9,229 nucleotides of DNA from Flavobacteriaceae bacterium UBA3478 (GTDB lineage: Bacteria > Bacteroidota > Bacteroidia > Flavobacteriales > Flavobacteriaceae). The position numbers and the translations under genes are program-made. The notes below the pieces were generated by a model, which ran no database searches, was not told where the DNA came from, and was given only the letters and a program-made list of their open reading frames with translations. This document shows, piece after piece, positions 7,394 through 9,229 of the stretch. The stretch lies in assembly GCA_002381155.1 (NCBI GenBank), contig DFQX01000022.1, positions 9,860 to 19,088 of the forward strand, read 5' to 3'. Each line of letters starts with the position of its first letter. Position 1 is the stretch's first letter.

Positions 7394-9229
7394 TAGCGTT
7401 CCCCAGGATGGTAGGTTTCTATCGCTCTTCTTAGCACCTCTTCTTTGTAAAAAGGAACCTTCTTAAAAGCGCCGTCTACATAAAGTGAGGTCTGATCGTC
7501 GAAATGCTTAGAGCTAGGATCACCACTCTGACCACCTGCTAGTAGACTATAAGCCTCAACCTTATCACCGAATTCTACAACGGCCACAAAACTATTGCCA
7601 CGGGTACCGTAGATCTTTTTAGTGTTATTGTGATAACGTGCACCGTAGGCGGCCAGTGCGCCCCAGCGACCACTTGCATGCGGAATAGCAACGCTTGGCA
7701 AAGAATCACTGAAGGCTTGATAAATTGAGCCATCAATTCTTTGATATCTATTTACCTCACCCCATGCAATCAGCGGCGTGCCAAAATCAGTAATCATCTG
7801 TTTTGCAGTGGCTCTCAACAGAGCTAATTTCCTTTTAGGATCACTTTCACTACTTCCCCAAAAGGTCAAATGTTCCAATTCGCTATATCCATTAGGGCGT
7901 TTAATTTCTTTAAGAAGTCGAGTGCCATAGAAGTGCGCAATACTCATGGCTTTGCTGTCTAGATTTGTTTTAAAATCCCAAGAGCGCAAAGCTTCGATAA
8001 TGAAAGAGAATTCTGGGTCTGGAAAACGATCGTAAGCATCAATAAGACCCGGAATCAACACTTCAAAAGCAGGTAAACTCGGATCATAAGCAAGCTGAAT
8101 CAACGATTTCAAATCGTGTTTTTGTTCATTAGCGAGCATTCTGATGGCGTGAATGCCTCTAAAATTCTCGGGGGCTGTACTCATGTAATACGGATAATCT
8201 TCAGGCTTTGGGCTATCGTCCCCAGCTAAGGTGAATGGGGTAGAGTTGCAATTTTCCAACCATCCGGTCGATGGATTTAAGAGCGTGATATGCTCGCTTA
8301 CCTCATGAAGCCCTTGCCAATCGGTTTCTGGATTAGTACCATCTACAGGTTGTGCATAATCGAATCTGGTATTGCGTTTCGGAATAAAATTCCCATGCCA
8401 ATAGGCAATATTACCCTCTGCATCAGCATAGACCGTGTTGTTAGATGAGTTCGTTTTAAGGTTCATCATGTTACTAAAACCCTTATATCCATTTTGCTTG
8501 GTTCGAATAAACGACTGTTCTAGTGCACGAGCCGGCGACCACATCATCGCCGTAGATACCCATTTATCATCTAACTGATGAGTTACTGGGCCATGATGGG
8601 TGCGATAAAGCGTATAAGTCTGTTCAACTAGGCTTCCATCCTCTGACCTAACTTTTAAGGCAGTATCAAAAGATTTTATAGGCCTCCATTGGTTTCCGTA
8701 TTGATATTCAAGACCGTTTGCAGTCTCGCGAACCTCTTCTACAAATTCATCGATGACGTCGGTGTAGGTTGAGGTATGCATCCATCCGGTCTTCTCATTA
8801 AAACCTTGATAGATAAAAAATTGACCCCAAGTCACCGCACCATAGGCGTTCAAGCCTTCTTCACTAACCACATGCATCTCTCCTCTAAAAAAGAACGAGG
8901 TGTGTGGATTGATAAGCAACATGGTATTACCCGATTTCGTTTTATGGGAATTAAGTGCAATTCCATTAGACCCTGCAGGTTCTAAAAGTGCAACCTCTGT
9001 CGCAATAGCCTCAGATTCTATGATATCAATGGGTCGTTGATCTCCATAAAAAGCTTTGATCTTACGCGTCGAAACCCTTTCAATATCTCCCCCGATAGAA
9101 CCTTCGCTAAAGTAGTAGGGCATCCAAGGCTCGAAATGCTTGATCACCCGTGGCTCCAACTCTGGATGAGTCTCTAAATAATAATTCACACCATCTGCAA
9201 AAGCAACGCAAAGTTCTTTGAGCCAATCA
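7390..9229 (-). CDS. Penicillin acylase-family Ntn hydrolase (5' end outside window)
   Basis: About 613 codons are visible, and the frame stays open to the window edge. GTG 9189 is not the start, because upstream codons read D-W-L-K-E-L-C-V-A-F-A-D-G, which continues the family sequence into N-Y-Y-L-E-T-H-P-E. Roughly 100 residues, including any signal peptide, are probably missing. Family members are made as precursors that cut themselves so that the beta chain begins with a catalytic serine. Here the best candidate is G-S-N-G, with the serine codon at 8968-8970. Further family-like features follow: L-L-I-N-P-H, Y-G-A-V-T-W-G, the W-S-P-A-R-A-L-E-Q segment, and S-N-N-T-V-Y-A-D-A-E-G-N-I, whose second Asn should complete the oxyanion site. 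The end F-Y-K-E-E-V-L-R through Y-H-P-G is complete. It would hydrolyse an amide bond; substrates in the family range from penicillins to acyl-homoserine lactones and other N-acyl compounds, and nothing here decides among them. Its stop overlaps the stop of the convergent gene. Confidence 0.88.
   Translation of the reverse strand, partial: DWLKELCVAFADGVNYYLETHPELEPRVIKHFEPWMPYYFSEGSIGGDIERVSTRKIKAFYGDQRPIDIIESEAIATEVALLEPAGSNGIALNSHKTKSGNTMLLINPHTSFFFRGEMHVVSEEGLNAYGAVTWGQFFIYQGFNEKTGWMHTSTYTDVIDEFVEEVRETANGLEYQYGNQWRPIKSFDTALKVRSEDGSLVEQTYTLYRTHHGPVTHQLDDKWVSTAMMWSPARALEQSFIRTKQNGYKGFSNMMNLKTNSSNNTVYADAEGNIAYWHGNFIPKRNTRFDYAQPVDGTNPETDWQGLHEVSEHITLLNPSTGWLENCNSTPFTLAGDDSPKPEDYPYYMSTAPENFRGIHAIRMLANEQKHDLKSLIQLAYDPSLPAFEVLIPGLIDAYDRFPDPEFSFIIEALRSWDFKTNLDSKAMSIAHFYGTRLLKEIKRPNGYSELEHLTFWGSSESDPKRKLALLRATAKQMITDFGTPLIAWGEVNRYQRIDGSIYQAFSDSLPSVAIPHASGRWGALAAYGARYHNNTKKIYGTRGNSFVAVVEFGDKVEAYSLLAGGQSGDPSSKHFDDQTSLYVDGAFKKVPFYKEEVLRRAIETYHPGERY

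Noticed and set aside
8776..8985. 69-codon open frame on the plus strand
   Set aside because: It is antisense to the most conserved part of the acylase, including the catalytic serine region; no independent coding sign.
9187..9189. GTG as the start of the acylase
   Set aside because: The frame continues upstream to the window edge with family-like residues, so the gene is partial rather than starting here.
1..9229. CRISPR arrays, insertion sequences, tRNA or rRNA genes, phage or defence genes
   Set aside because: I saw no repeat arrays, transposase frames, terminal inverted repeats or RNA-gene-like segments; coding sequence fills nearly all the window.

Overview
The window reads as a chromosomal segment of a marine- or soil-type flavobacterium (phylum Bacteroidota). 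This rests on the protein families: a SusA-type GH13 enzyme with maltose phosphorylase and beta-phosphoglucomutase, and a flavobacterial-style penicillin-acylase-family protein. It is supported by a perfect TAnnTTTG -7 promoter box and the general lack of Shine-Dalgarno sequences before start codons. The genus cannot be given from sequence alone.

Layout. From about 6684 down to 1, five genes run on the minus strand in a tight series: an SSS/SGLT-type sodium:sugar symporter (6684-5008), beta-phosphoglucomutase (4959-4297), GH65 maltose phosphorylase (4293-1981), a secreted SusA-like GH13 alpha-glucan hydrolase (1978-113), and the first 38 codons of a glycerophosphodiester phosphodiesterase lipoprotein (116-1, cut by the window edge). 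Gaps are 48, 3 and 2 bases, then a 4-base ATGA overlap, so this is almost certainly one operon. On the plus strand, a small uncharacterised secreted protein (best start GTG 6749, stop 7393) diverges from the symporter. It meets, stop codon to stop codon, a minus-strand penicillin-acylase-family hydrolase (9229-7390) whose 5' end lies outside the window.

How the genes work together (inference from families). The GH13 enzyme cuts maltodextrins in the periplasm. Sugar enters the cytoplasm, with the symporter as one route. Maltose phosphorylase splits maltose with phosphate into glucose and beta-glucose 1-phosphate, and beta-phosphoglucomutase turns the latter into glucose 6-phosphate. The GDPD lipoprotein is an unexpected last member of the set. 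No SusC/SusD pair and no LacI- or SusR-type regulator lies inside the window; they may be just outside.

I do not see an obviously new defence, mobile or RNA-based system here. The points most worth a second look are the SGLT1-like sugar site in a permease encoded beside a maltose phosphorylase, the translational coupling of a lipid-headgroup diesterase to the amylase, and the undescribed secreted protein with a D-x-G-x-x-D-G-D domain.
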